Positions 5,522-14,268 of a stretch of 15,298 bases of DNA are shown here, piece by piece. The notes beneath the pieces were generated by a model, which was given only the letters and a program-made list of their open reading frames with translations, ran no database searches and was not told the origin of the DNA. The position numbers and the translations under genes are program-made. Numbering within the stretch: the stretch's first letter is position 1; every line of letters begins with the position of its first letter. This DNA comes from an uncultured Burkholderiales bacterium (GTDB lineage Bacteria > Pseudomonadota > Gammaproteobacteria > Burkholderiales > Burkholderiaceae_D), in assembly GCA_937872165.1 (NCBI GenBank), contig CALMOR010000234.1, positions 2,100 through 17,397 on the forward strand. The letters are read 5' to 3'.

Positions 5522-7272
5522 AGAGCGTGCGCTTCCATGCGAGCCCCGTGCTGGCCGTCAAGCTGCCGGCGTGGCGTTCGCGCGCGGTGCTGTGCCTGTT
5601 GTTCCTGGCGTTCCTGTCGCTGCTGGTCCGTGCCATCTACCTGCAGGCCTTCTCGACCGGATTCCTGCAGAGCCAGGGCGAACAGCGCTACGCGGCCAAC
5701 CTCGAGATGCCCGCGACGCGCGGCAAGATCACCGACCGCAACGGCGACGTGCTCGCGTCGTCGATCCCGGCCTTCTCGGTCGGCGCCGAGATCGACGATC
5801 TCGACGTCACGCCGGCCGAATGGAAGGACCTCGCGGCCGCGCTCGAGATGCCGCTCGTCGAAGTGCAGAAGAGGGTCGCCGACCCGGTCCACAAGTTCGT
5901 CTACCTGAAGCGTCAGGTCTCGCCGCTCGCGGCCCAGACCATCGGCAGGCTCGACCTGCCGGGGATCCGGCTGCAGAAGGAGTTCCATCGCGAGTACCCG
6001 CAGGGCGAGATGATGGCCCACGTCGTCGGCTACACGAACGTCGACGACAAGGGCCAGGAAGGGATCGAGCTCGCGTGGCAGAAGTCGCTCGCCGGGCAGG
6101 ACGGCAGTCGTCGCGTGATCCGCAACCGCCTCGGCCAGCCGATCGAGGACGTCGCGAGCATCCGCGTGCCGCACGACGGGACCGACCTGACGCTGTCGAT
6201 CGACAGCCGCCTGCAGTTCCTCGCGTTCACCGAGCTGAAGAAGGCGATCGACGCGCAGCACGCGAAGGCCGGGGCCATCGTCGTCCTCGACGTCAGGACC
6301 GGCGAGGTTCTCGCGCTGGCGAACCTGCCGACCTACGATCCGAACGATCGGCGCAAGCTCTCCGGCGAGCAGCTGCGCAACCGCGTGCTGACCGACACCT
6401 ACGAGCCCGGCTCGACGCTGAAGCCGTTCACGGTCGCTCTCGCGCTCGAGCACGGGATCGTCAAGCCCGACTCGATCATCCAGACCGGCGGCGGCAAGTT
6501 CGCGCTCGGACCGAACACCATCAGCGACACGCACGCGCACGGCAACATCACGGTCGAGGAAGTCATCAAGTTCTCGTCCAACATCGGCGCCGCGAAGATC
6601 GCGCTGCGCATGCAGCCGAAGGAGATGTGGGAGATGTACACGGCGACCGGACTCGGCCAGGCGCCCAAATGGGGCTTCCCCGGCGCCGCGGCCGGGCGGG
6701 TCCGTCCGTTCGCGAAGTGGGTCACGATCGACCAGGCCACGATGGGCTACGGCTACGGGCTGTCGGTCTCGCTGATCCAGATCGCGCGGGCCTACACGAT
6801 GTTCGCTCGCGACGGCGAGATCGTGCCGTTGACGTTCTTCAGGAGCGCACCCTCCAACGGGCCGGTGCCGGCGGTCAAGGGGACGCAGGTGATCTCGCCC
6901 GCGACCGCCCGCGCGATGCGTCGCATGCTCGAGATGGCGGCCGGCCCCGGCGGCACCGCGCCGAAGGCGCAGGTCATGGGTTATCGCGTCGCGGGCAAGA
7001 CCGGCACCGCCCACAAGCTCGGCGACAACCATCTCTACAGCGCCAACCGCTATGTCGGCTCGTTCGTCGGCTTCGCGCCGGTATCGAACCCGCGCATCGT
7101 CGTCGCGGTGATGATCGACGAGCCGGGTGCCGGCGTGTACTACGGTGGCGACGTCGCCGCGCCGGTGTTCTCGGCGGTCGTCGGCGGCGCGTTGCGCACG
7201 CTCAACGTCGAGCCCGATGCGCCGATGAAGTCGCTGATCATTCCGGCCGAGTCGCCGAAGGAAGCGCTGTGA
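5518..7272 (+). CDS. ftsI: Peptidoglycan D,D-transpeptidase FtsI (penicillin-binding protein 3)
   Basis: This is a 584-residue class B penicillin-binding protein, the family's normal length. It crosslinks septal peptidoglycan in the periplasm, paired with FtsW. After a short basic cytoplasmic start, one membrane anchor spans about residues 22-40. The non-catalytic pedestal domain follows, starting near RGKITDRNGDVLA. All three active-site motifs of the transpeptidase domain are intact: S299-T-L-K302 (nucleophile Ser299), S353-S-N355 and K494-T-G-T497. The ATG at 5518 overlaps the ftsL stop by ATGA; the open frame runs further upstream, but that part is out-of-frame ftsL. The stop (TGA 7270-7272) shares its last base with the murE ATG. 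No truncation or missing residue was seen. Confidence 0.97.
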   Translation: MKSVRFHASPVLAVKLPAWRSRAVLCLLFLAFLSLLVRAIYLQAFSTGFLQSQGEQRYAANLEMPATRGKITDRNGDVLASSIPAFSVGAEIDDLDVTPAEWKDLAAALEMPLVEVQKRVADPVHKFVYLKRQVSPLAAQTIGRLDLPGIRLQKEFHREYPQGEMMAHVVGYTNVDDKGQEGIELAWQKSLAGQDGSRRVIRNRLGQPIEDVASIRVPHDGTDLTLSIDSRLQFLAFTELKKAIDAQHAKAGAIVVLDVRTGEVLALANLPTYDPNDRRKLSGEQLRNRVLTDTYEPGSTLKPFTVALALEHGIVKPDSIIQTGGGKFALGPNTISDTHAHGNITVEEVIKFSSNIGAAKIALRMQPKEMWEMYTATGLGQAPKWGFPGAAAGRVRPFAKWVTIDQATMGYGYGLSVSLIQIARAYTMFARDGEIVPLTFFRSAPSNGPVPAVKGTQVISPATARAMRRMLEMAAGPGGTAPKAQVMGYRVAGKTGTAHKLGDNHLYSANRYVGSFVGFAPVSNPRIVVAVMIDEPGAGVYYGGDVAAPVFSAVVGGALRTLNVEPDAPMKSLIIPAESPKEAL

Positions 7273-8894
7273 TGGCGCTCCATCGCGGTCCCGCCTTCAC
7301 GCGAGCGAAGCGTGCGCCGGTGCGTACGCCGCATCCCGCCGCGGCCTGGCTGTCGCGCGTCGTCGCGGCCGACGCGCAGCTCACGTCCGACTCGCGGGCC
7401 GTCGGGCGCGGCGACGTCTTCTTCGCGATCAAGGGCGCGCAGTTCGACGGTCGCCACTTCATCGGCGACGCGATCGCCCGCGGGGCGGCGGCCATCGTCT
7501 ACGACGCGACCGCGTTCGCGTGGCGCGACGAGTGGAAGGTGCCCAATCGACCCGAGCGCGAGTTGAAGCGCCACGCCGGCACCATCGCCGCCGACTGGTA
7601 CCGCCGTCCCGCGGACGGACTGATGACGATCGGCATCACCGGCACCAGCGGCAAGACGTCCACCGCGCTGTGGCTCGCGCAGGCGCTCGGCGCGCTCGTT
7701 CACCGCACCGTGATGGTCGGCACGCTCGGCATCGGCTTTCCCGACGAGCTCGTCGACAGCGGCATGACCACGCCCGACGCCGTGATGCTGCAGCGTCGGC
7801 TGCGTGCGCTGGTGGACCAGGGCGCGGACGCGCTCGCGATCGAGGTCTCGTCGATCGGGCTCGAGGAAGGACGCGTCGCCGACATGCAGTTCGACGTCGC
7901 GGTGTTCACCAATCTCACGCGCGACCATCTCGATTATCACGGCACGATGGCCGGCTACGAGGCCGCCAAGCAGCGCCTCTTCCGCTGGCCCGGCCTCGGC
8001 CATGCGATCGTCAACGTCGACGACGCGGTGGGAGAGCGCTTCGCGGCGGTCGCATCGTCGAACGGCGCCGAGGTCCTGCGCTTCTCGGCCAGCGGCGGCG
8101 CCGAGGCCGAGCTGCGGGCCCGCAAGGTCTCGGTCCGCGCCGACGGTCTCGCGTTCGAGATCTTCGGCGCGTTCGGCGTGCGGCAGGTCTACACGAATTT
8201 CATCGGCAACTTCAACGTGTCGAACCTGCTCGCGGTGGTCGGCGTGCTGCTGTCGGTAGGCGTGCCGATCGACGCGGCGCTGAACGTGTTGCCGGCATTG
8301 CAGCCGGTGCCCGGCCGCCTCGAGCGCGTCGACATCGCGTCGAGCGAGCGACCCGGCGGCATCGCGGCGCCGATGGTGCTGGTCGACTACGCGCACAAAC
8401 CCGACGCGCTCGAGAAGGCGCTCACCGCGTGTCGGCCGATCGTCGAGGCGCGCGGCGGCGAACTGATCGTCGTCTTCGGATGCGGCGGCGACCGCGACGC
8501 CGGCAAGCGCCCGATCATGGGCGAGATCGCGGCGCGGCTCGCCGATCGCGTCGTCGTCACCAGCGACAACCCGCGCACCGAAGGGCCCTCGGCGATCATC
8601 GACCAGATCGTCGCCGGCATCGGCAACCTCGGCTTCAATCCGCTCAACTCCGGCTACACCGGCCCGTCGCTCGACGAGCGGGTCGAGGTCCAGTCCGATC
8701 GCCGCGCGGCGATCTACGAAGCGATCGCGCGCGCGCAGGCCGCCGACGTCGTCGTCATCGCGGGGAAGGGTCACGAGAGCTACCAGGAGATCGGCGGCGT
8801 CCGCCATCCGTTCTCGGATGTCGCGGTCGCGATGGAGGCCTTGCGCCGCGAGCGCCGCCGGGCGTCCCGCGACGCGGAGCCGCGCGCATGCTGA
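7272..8894 (+). CDS. murE: UDP-MurNAc-L-Ala-D-Glu:meso-diaminopimelate ligase MurE
   Basis: This cytoplasmic ATP-dependent ligase adds the third residue of the peptidoglycan stem peptide. It is 540 residues long, slightly longer than the usual 490-510. The N-terminal UDP-substrate domain includes LTSDSRAVGRGDVFFAI. The ATP-binding loop GTSGKTS lies at 124-130. The central domain has TNLTRDHLDYHGTM and the Lys of YEAAKQRLF, which is normally carbamylated. The C-terminal domain has DNPRTE, with DNPR at 432-435; this motif marks meso-diaminopimelate, not lysine, as the amino acid added. The start ATG 7272 shares its A with the ftsI stop (TGATG), so reinitiation is likely. An in-frame GTG immediately precedes it (7269). 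The end overlaps murF by 7 bases. The extra length is in the N-terminal leader and in a segment near residues 75-100. Confidence 0.96.
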   Translation: MALHRGPAFTRAKRAPVRTPHPAAAWLSRVVAADAQLTSDSRAVGRGDVFFAIKGAQFDGRHFIGDAIARGAAAIVYDATAFAWRDEWKVPNRPERELKRHAGTIAADWYRRPADGLMTIGITGTSGKTSTALWLAQALGALVHRTVMVGTLGIGFPDELVDSGMTTPDAVMLQRRLRALVDQGADALAIEVSSIGLEEGRVADMQFDVAVFTNLTRDHLDYHGTMAGYEAAKQRLFRWPGLGHAIVNVDDAVGERFAAVASSNGAEVLRFSASGGAEAELRARKVSVRADGLAFEIFGAFGVRQVYTNFIGNFNVSNLLAVVGVLLSVGVPIDAALNVLPALQPVPGRLERVDIASSERPGGIAAPMVLVDYAHKPDALEKALTACRPIVEARGGELIVVFGCGGDRDAGKRPIMGEIAARLADRVVVTSDNPRTEGPSAIIDQIVAGIGNLGFNPLNSGYTGPSLDERVEVQSDRRAAIYEAIARAQAADVVVIAGKGHESYQEIGGVRHPFSDVAVAMEALRRERRRASRDAEPRAC

Positions 8895-10324
8895 CGCTGC
8901 GTGAAGTGGCGACGCTCACGCGCGGCGAGGTCGTCGCCGCCCGCGGCATCGACCCGGTCGATGCGGACGCGATCGAGATCGACGCCGTCACGACCGACAG
9001 CCGGCACGCGTCCGACGGCGCCCTGTTCGTCGCGCTGACCGGCGAACGCTTCGACGGTCATGCCTTCGTCGACGAGGTCGCGGCCAGAGGCGCCCGCGCG
9101 GTGCTCGTCGACGCGGGTCGTGCCGCGGGACCGCTGGCCGCCGTGACGGTCGCCGACACCCGCCGCGCCCTCGGCGACCTCGCGGCCGGCTGGCGTCGGC
9201 GCTTCACGATGCCGCTCGTGGTCGTGACCGGCAGCAACGGCAAGACGACGACGAAGGAGATGATCGCGTCCATCCTCGTCGCGGCCTTCGGAGAGCCGGA
9301 CTGCCTCGCGACGCGCGGCAACCTCAACAACGACATCGGCGTCCCGCTCACGCTGTTCCGCCTGCGGGCCCGCCATCGCGCCGCGGTCGTCGAGGTCGGC
9401 ATGAACCACCCGGGCGAGACCGCGCGACTGGCCGACATGGCACGGCCCGACGTGACGCTCGTCGTCAACGCGCAGCGCGAGCATCAGGAGTTCATGCAGA
9501 GCGTCGATGCGGTCGCCGACGAGCATGCGCTGGCGATCGCGGCGTTGCAGGCCGACGGCGTCGCCGTCTTCCCCGCCGACGAACCTCATGCCGGCGTGTG
9601 GCGACGCGCCGCCGACGGCCGTCGCGTCGTGGACTTCGCGTGCGCAGCGGCGCAGGAGGCCGATCCGTCCACGGGCTCCGGGGCAGCGGTGACAGGTCGC
9701 GCATATCTCGAAGTCGCGGGCATCGTGCTGCACCTCGCGGCGGACGGCCAAGCGGTCACGGCACGGCTCGCGGTCGCGGGCCTCCACAACGCCCGCAACG
9801 CCACGGCCGCGGCCGCCGCCTGCATCGCCGCCGGCATCCCGCTGGATGCGGTCCGCGTCGGCCTCGAGGCCTTCCGTCCGGGGCGTGGCCGCTCGCAGCG
9901 TCGCGTGCTCGACGACGGCACGGTCGTGATCGACGACAGCTACAACGCCAACCCCGACTCGATGCGCGCGGCGATCGACCTGCTCGCGGCCGAGGCCGCG
10001 CCGCGACTGATCGTGATGGGCGACATGGGCGAGGTCGGCGACGAGGGACCTCGCTTCCATGCCGAGATCGGTGCCCATGCGCGCGTGCGCGGCATCGAGT
10101 CGCTGTACGCGCTCGGCGACGCGAGCCGCGCGAGCGTCGACGCGTTCGGTGCCGGAGGCCGTCACTTCGACGCCGTCGAGCCGTTGATCGCGGCGGTGCG
10201 AGGATGGCTCGATGCGCGCGACCCGTCGCGACGCGGCGCGATCGCCGTCAAGGGCTCGCGCTTCATGCGGATGGAACGCGTCGTCGCCGCGCTCGACGGC
10301 ACGGTCGCCGAGGCGACGCACTGA
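8888..10324 (+). CDS. murF: UDP-MurNAc-tripeptide:D-Ala-D-Ala ligase MurF
   Basis: MurF finishes the cytoplasmic precursor by adding D-Ala-D-Ala to UDP-MurNAc-tripeptide with ATP. The protein has 478 residues, within the family range. The N-terminal domain contains TTDSRHASDGALFVAL. The ATP loop GSNGKTT is at 115-121, followed by KEMIASIL. The central domain has NLNNDIGVPLTLFRL and VVEVGMNHPGETARL, both strongly MurF-like. The C-terminal domain has VIDDSYNANPDSMRAAI, another MurF signature that separates it from MurE, MurC and MurD. The ATG at 8888 lies within the end of murE (ATGCTGA, 7-base overlap), and the stop TGA shares its A with the mraY ATG. It is a separate gene, not fused to murE as in some betaproteobacteria. 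Confidence 0.97.
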   Translation: MLTLREVATLTRGEVVAARGIDPVDADAIEIDAVTTDSRHASDGALFVALTGERFDGHAFVDEVAARGARAVLVDAGRAAGPLAAVTVADTRRALGDLAAGWRRRFTMPLVVVTGSNGKTTTKEMIASILVAAFGEPDCLATRGNLNNDIGVPLTLFRLRARHRAAVVEVGMNHPGETARLADMARPDVTLVVNAQREHQEFMQSVDAVADEHALAIAALQADGVAVFPADEPHAGVWRRAADGRRVVDFACAAAQEADPSTGSGAAVTGRAYLEVAGIVLHLAADGQAVTARLAVAGLHNARNATAAAAACIAAGIPLDAVRVGLEAFRPGRGRSQRRVLDDGTVVIDDSYNANPDSMRAAIDLLAAEAAPRLIVMGDMGEVGDEGPRFHAEIGAHARVRGIESLYALGDASRASVDAFGAGGRHFDAVEPLIAAVRGWLDARDPSRRGAIAVKGSRFMRMERVVAALDGTVAEATH

Positions 10325-11493
10325 TGCTGCTCGCGCTCGCCCAGTGGCTCGGACAGGACGTCCGCTTCTTCAACGTCTTCACGTACATCACGTTGCGCGC
10401 GGTGCTGGCGACGCTGACCTCGCTGACCATCGGCCTCCTCTTCGGGCCGCTGGTGATCCGCCGTCTCGCGTCGATGAAGATCGGCCAGGCGGTCCGCGAC
10501 GACGGTCCGCAGAGCCACCTCGTCAAGTCCGGCACGCCGACGATGGGCGGCGCGTTGATCCTGCTGTCGATCGGCGTCGCGACGCTGCTGTGGTCCGACC
10601 TCAGCAACCGCTTCATGTGGGTGGTGCTGGTCGTGACCTTCGGCTTCGGCTGGATCGGCTGGGTCGACGACTATCGAAAGGTGGTCCGGCGCGATCCGAA
10701 AGGCATGAGCGCGAAGGAGAAGTATTTCTGGCAGTCGCTGATCGGCCTGGTCGCGTCGATGTATCTCGCGTTCGCGGTCTCCGCGCAGAGCAACGCGGAC
10801 GTCGCGCACCTGTTCTTCGGCTGGATCCGCAGCGGCTTCGACATGGCGTTGCCGCCGAAGGCCGACTTCATCGTGCCGTTCTTCAAGAACGTCGCGTATC
10901 CGCTGGGCGCCTTCGGCTTCATGGTCATCACGTACTGCGTGATCGTGGGTACCAGCAACGCGGTCAACTTCACCGACGGGCTCGACGGCCTCGCGATCAT
11001 GCCGACGATCCTGGTCGGTGCGGCCCTCGGCATCTTCGCGTACGTCACCGGCCGCGCCGACTATTCGCGCTACCTGCTCTTCCCGCACATTCCCGGCGCC
11101 TCCGAGCTGATGGTGTTCTGCGCGGCGATCACCGGCGCGGGGCTCGCCTTCCTGTGGTTCAACACCTATCCGGCCCAGGTCTTCATGGGCGACGTCGGCG
11201 CACTGGCGCTCGGCGGCGCGCTCGGCACGATCGCGGTCATCGTGCGGCAGGAGATCGTGCTCTTCATCATGGGCGGCGTGTTCGTCGCGGAGACGGTGTC
11301 CGTGATGATGCAGGTGCTGTACTTCAAGTACACGAAGCGCCGCTACGGCGCGGGCCGGCGCATCTTCCGCATGGCGCCGCTGCATCACCACTTCGAGGAA
11401 GGCGGCTGGAAGGAGACGCAGGTCGTGGTCCGCTTCTGGATCATCACGATGATGCTGGTGCTGGTCGGCCTGTCCACGCTGAAGCTGCGATGA
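10324..11493 (+). CDS. mraY: Phospho-N-acetylmuramoyl-pentapeptide-transferase MraY
   Basis: MraY transfers phospho-MurNAc-pentapeptide from UDP to undecaprenyl phosphate, making lipid I on the inner face of the membrane. The product is 389 residues with about ten membrane segments, as in other Burkholderiales. Conserved parts: DDGPQSHLVKSGTPTMGG near the start (residues about 59-76), GWVDDYRK with the Asp pair, NFTDGLDG at 215-222 (Mg2+ and substrate binding), FMGDVGALALGG, and the HHH motif at 354-356 in MAPLHHHFEE. The start ATG 10324 uses the last base of the murF stop (TGATG), and the stop overlaps the murD start (ATGA). The frame is open far upstream, but that is out-of-frame murF. Confidence 0.97.
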   Translation: MLLALAQWLGQDVRFFNVFTYITLRAVLATLTSLTIGLLFGPLVIRRLASMKIGQAVRDDGPQSHLVKSGTPTMGGALILLSIGVATLLWSDLSNRFMWVVLVVTFGFGWIGWVDDYRKVVRRDPKGMSAKEKYFWQSLIGLVASMYLAFAVSAQSNADVAHLFFGWIRSGFDMALPPKADFIVPFFKNVAYPLGAFGFMVITYCVIVGTSNAVNFTDGLDGLAIMPTILVGAALGIFAYVTGRADYSRYLLFPHIPGASELMVFCAAITGAGLAFLWFNTYPAQVFMGDVGALALGGALGTIAVIVRQEIVLFIMGGVFVAETVSVMMQVLYFKYTKRRYGAGRRIFRMAPLHHHFEEGGWKETQVVVRFWIITMMLVLVGLSTLKLR

Positions 11494-13007
11494 GCACCGA
11501 CCTGTCCCGTCGTTCCGTCGTCGTGCTCGGACTCGGGGAGTCCGGCCTCGCGATGGCGCGCTGGTGCCTGCGCGCAGGCGCGCGCCGGCGGGTGGGCGCC
11601 ACGCGCGATGCTCCGCCGAACCGCGACGAGCTCGTCGGCGACCTCGATGTCGACGTCAGGCTCGGGCCGTTCGCCGACGACCTGCTCGACGGCATCGACC
11701 TGATCGCGATCAGCCCGGGCCTGTCCCCGCTCGCGCCGCCGCAGTCCGCGCTGCTCGCGGATGCGAAGCGCCGCGGCATCGAGGTCGTCGGCGAGATCGA
11801 GCTCTTCGCGCGCGAGCTCGCCGAACTGAAGACCGCACGCGGCTACGCGCCACGCGTCGTCGCGATCACCGGCACCAACGGCAAGACCACCGTCACGCGT
11901 CTCGTCGGACGGATGGGTGCGAGCGCGGGTCGTCGCGTCGCGGTCGCGGGCAACATCTCGCCGAGCGCGCTGGAGGCGCTGGCCGCGGCGCTCGACGCGG
12001 ACGCGCTGCCCGAGCTGTGGGTGCTGGAGCTGTCGAGCTTCCAGCTCGAGACCACGACGAGTCTCGTCGCCGACGGCGCCACCGTCCTCAACGTCACGCA
12101 GGACCATCTCGACTGGCACGGGGACATGGCCGCCTACGCGAAGGCCAAGGCGCGCATCTTCGGGCCGTCGACCGTGCGCGTGCTCAACCGCGACGACGCG
12201 GGTGTCCTCGCGATGGATCGCGACGATGCGCGGTCGGTGCGCTTCGGTCTCGACGCTCCGACGCTCGCAGGCGACGTCGGCGTGACGCGCGATCGCGACG
12301 ATGCGGACGGCCTTCGCTGGCTGGCGCTGGCCGAGGGCGACGACCCCGACGCGGAGGCCCGCGGCGGCAGGCCCGTCGGCAAGCGTCGCGGCGTTAAGCC
12401 GGTCGCGACCGCGCCGGTGATCGTCCGGCGCCTGATGCCGGTCGATGCGTTGTACGTCCGCGGCGACCACAACGTCGCCAACGTGCTGGCCGCGCTCGCG
12501 CTCGGCCGCGCGGTCGGCCTGCCGATGGCGGCGATGCTGCGCGCCGCGGGCTCGTATCGCGGCGAACCGCATCGCGTCGCGTTCGTGCTCGAACGCGCCG
12601 GCGTCGAGTGGATCGCCGACAGCAAGGGCACCAACGTCGGCGCGACCGTGGCCGCGCTGCGGGGGCTCGGCCGCAAGGTCGTGCTGATCGCGGGCGGCCT
12701 CGGCAAGGGCCAGGACTTCTCGCCGCTCGCGGCGCCGGTCGCCCGTCACGCGCGCGCGGTCCTCCTGATCGGCCGCGACAAGGCCGTCGTCCGCGACGCC
12801 CTCTCGCGCACCGGGGTCGCCGTCTTCGACTGCGACACGCTCGAGCAGGCGGTCGGCAAGGCGGCGCATCTGGCCGAACCCGGCGACGCGGTGCTGCTGT
12901 CGCCGGCCTGCGCCAGCCTCGACATGTTCCGCGACTACGAAGAGCGCGCCGAGGTCTTCGTGGCCGCGGTGCGCGGCCTGCCGGTGCCGGAAGGTGCGAC
13001 ATGCTGA
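11490..13007 (+). CDS. murD: UDP-MurNAc-L-alanine:D-glutamate ligase MurD
   Basis: MurD adds D-Glu to UDP-MurNAc-L-Ala with ATP in the cytoplasm. At 505 residues it is longer than E. coli MurD (438). The N-terminal nucleotide-like fold has VVVLGLGESGLAMARW at about 10-25 and ISPGLSP. The ATP loop GTNGKTT is at 128-134. The central domain includes VLELSSFQLE, the motif NVTQDHLDWHG, and Lys in YAKAKARIF (usually carbamylated). The C-terminal domain shows DSKGTNVGAT, LIAGGLGKGQDF and LLSPACASLDMF, all MurD-specific. Extra length comes partly from an Asp/Gly/Arg/Lys-rich insert at residues 282-308, which I associate with betaproteobacterial MurD. The start overlaps mraY (ATGA), and the end overlaps ftsW by 7 bases. 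Confidence 0.96.
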   Translation: MSTDLSRRSVVVLGLGESGLAMARWCLRAGARRRVGATRDAPPNRDELVGDLDVDVRLGPFADDLLDGIDLIAISPGLSPLAPPQSALLADAKRRGIEVVGEIELFARELAELKTARGYAPRVVAITGTNGKTTVTRLVGRMGASAGRRVAVAGNISPSALEALAAALDADALPELWVLELSSFQLETTTSLVADGATVLNVTQDHLDWHGDMAAYAKAKARIFGPSTVRVLNRDDAGVLAMDRDDARSVRFGLDAPTLAGDVGVTRDRDDADGLRWLALAEGDDPDAEARGGRPVGKRRGVKPVATAPVIVRRLMPVDALYVRGDHNVANVLAALALGRAVGLPMAAMLRAAGSYRGEPHRVAFVLERAGVEWIADSKGTNVGATVAALRGLGRKVVLIAGGLGKGQDFSPLAAPVARHARAVLLIGRDKAVVRDALSRTGVAVFDCDTLEQAVGKAAHLAEPGDAVLLSPACASLDMFRDYEERAEVFVAAVRGLPVPEGATC

Positions 13008-14239
13008 ACGGCCTCTTCGCGAGCCGGGCCCGCGGCGACGGCAGTACGCCGACGCGTGCCCGCAACGCCGTCGATCCGCTGCGGCCGGCACGCTCGACGA
13101 TGACGACGTGGGACCAGCCGCTGATGCTGGTCTGCGTCGCGCTGCTGCTGCTCGGGCTCGTGATGATCTTCTCGGCGTCGATCGCGCTGTCCGACTCGCC
13201 GAAATTCAAGGGGCTCAAGCCCACGCCCACCTTCTTCCTCGCGCGGCAGGCGCTCTTCATCGTCATCGGCGCCGTCGTCGGCGCGGTCGCCTTCCGCATC
13301 CCGATGGCCAGGTGGCAGCGCTGGTCGCCGTACTTCTTCATCGCGACGATCGTGCTGCTGGTCGCCGTGCTCGTGCCCGGCGTCGGTCGCGGCGTCAACG
13401 GCGCCAAGCGGTGGATCTCGCTGTACGCGATGAACCTGCAGCCGTCCGAGCTGATGAAGCTGATGGTGGTCCTGTACGCGGCCGACTACACGGTTCGCAA
13501 GCAGGCCCTGATGCATCGGCTCGCGAAGAGCTTCCTGCCGATGGCCGCGGTCGTGCTGCTGGTCGGCGCGCTGCTGCAGCTCGAGCCGGACCTCGGCGCC
13601 TTCATGGTGATCGCGGCCATCGCGTTCGGCATCCTCTTCCTCGGCGGCGTCAACGCGCGCATGTTCGCGGGCCTGAGTGCGGTGATGGCGGTGGGCTTCG
13701 TGTTGCTGGTGATGCTGAACCCGTGGCGCCGCGCGCGCTTCTTCGCCTACCTCGATCCGTTCGAGGAAGACAATGCGGCAGGCAAGGCCTATCAGCTCAC
13801 GCATTCGCTGATCGCGTTCGGGCGCGGCGAGTGGCTGGGCGTCGGTCTAGGTGGCAGCGTCGAGAAGCTGCACTACCTGCCCGAGGCGCATACCGACTTC
13901 CTGCTCGCGGTGATCGGGGAAGAACTCGGCCTCGTCGGCGTCGCGATCGTCGTCGGCCTGTTCTTCTGGCTCGTGCAGCGCGCGTTCGAGATCGGCCGTC
14001 AGGCGATCGCGCTCGAGCGCACCTACGCGGGCCTGGTCGCGAAGGGTGTCGGCATCTGGATCGGCGTGCAGGCGTTCATCAACATGGGCGTCAACCTCGG
14101 CCTGCTGCCGACCAAGGGACTGACGTTGCCGCTGATGAGCTACGGCGGCAGCGGCATCCTCGTCAATTGCGTCGCGCTCGCGCTGGTCCTGCGCGTCGAC
14201 TTCGAGAACCGCATCCTGATGCGCGGAGGTCGCGTATGA
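13001..14239 (+). CDS. ftsW: Septal peptidoglycan glycosyltransferase FtsW
   Basis: FtsW is the SEDS-family polymerase that joins lipid II into glycan strands at the septum, working with FtsI. The product has 412 residues with about ten membrane helices after a polar 35-40 residue cytoplasmic start. Family motifs: GLVMIFSASI in the first helix, GAKRWISL, QPSELMKL, LEPDLGAFMV, and KLHYLPEAHTDF, in which D299 corresponds to the catalytic Asp of SEDS enzymes; then IGEELGLVG and PLMSYGGSGIL near the end. It is FtsW and not RodA on context and the dcw order. The ATG at 13001 sits inside the murD end, and GGAAGGT lies about 5 bases upstream. The stop (14237-14239) overlaps a minicistron start. Confidence 0.96.
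   Translation: MLNGLFASRARGDGSTPTRARNAVDPLRPARSTMTTWDQPLMLVCVALLLLGLVMIFSASIALSDSPKFKGLKPTPTFFLARQALFIVIGAVVGAVAFRIPMARWQRWSPYFFIATIVLLVAVLVPGVGRGVNGAKRWISLYAMNLQPSELMKLMVVLYAADYTVRKQALMHRLAKSFLPMAAVVLLVGALLQLEPDLGAFMVIAAIAFGILFLGGVNARMFAGLSAVMAVGFVLLVMLNPWRRARFFAYLDPFEEDNAAGKAYQLTHSLIAFGRGEWLGVGLGGSVEKLHYLPEAHTDFLLAVIGEELGLVGVAIVVGLFFWLVQRAFEIGRQAIALERTYAGLVAKGVGIWIGVQAFINMGVNLGLLPTKGLTLPLMSYGGSGILVNCVALALVLRVDFENRILMRGGRV
14225..14230 (+). promoter_or_regulatory. Strong Shine-Dalgarno site GGAGGT at the end of ftsW
   Basis: GGAGGT ends five bases before the ATG at 14236. It is the best ribosome binding site I saw in the window, yet the ATG it serves opens a frame of only ten codons. murG itself has a weaker site, GGAGA (14253-14257), seven bases before its ATG. 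Confidence 0.6.
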
Positions 14240-14268
14240 AGGCGGTCGCCACGGAGAAGACCCGATGA
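14236..14268 (+). CDS. Ten-codon minicistron bridging ftsW and murG
   Basis: The frame encodes MKAVATEKTR and a stop. Its ATG overlaps the ftsW stop as ATGA (14236-14239), and its stop overlaps the murG start as ATGA (14265-14268). With GGAGGT spaced five bases upstream it is well placed to be translated. Ribosomes finishing ftsW could reinitiate here, then again at murG, keeping the coupling seen through the rest of the cluster. The peptide is short and basic with no recognisable function. The overlaps are plain in the sequence; translation and a coupling role are inference. Alternatively the spacer is simply 25 bases of untranslated sequence that contains an ATG by chance. Confidence 0.45.
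   Translation: MKAVATEKTR

Noticed and set aside
5359..7032. Long - strand open frame opposite ftsI, with similar frames opposite murE, murF, mraY and murD
   Set aside because: All are low-complexity Arg/Asp/Val-rich translations antisense to genes with intact catalytic motifs; none has a recognisable domain.
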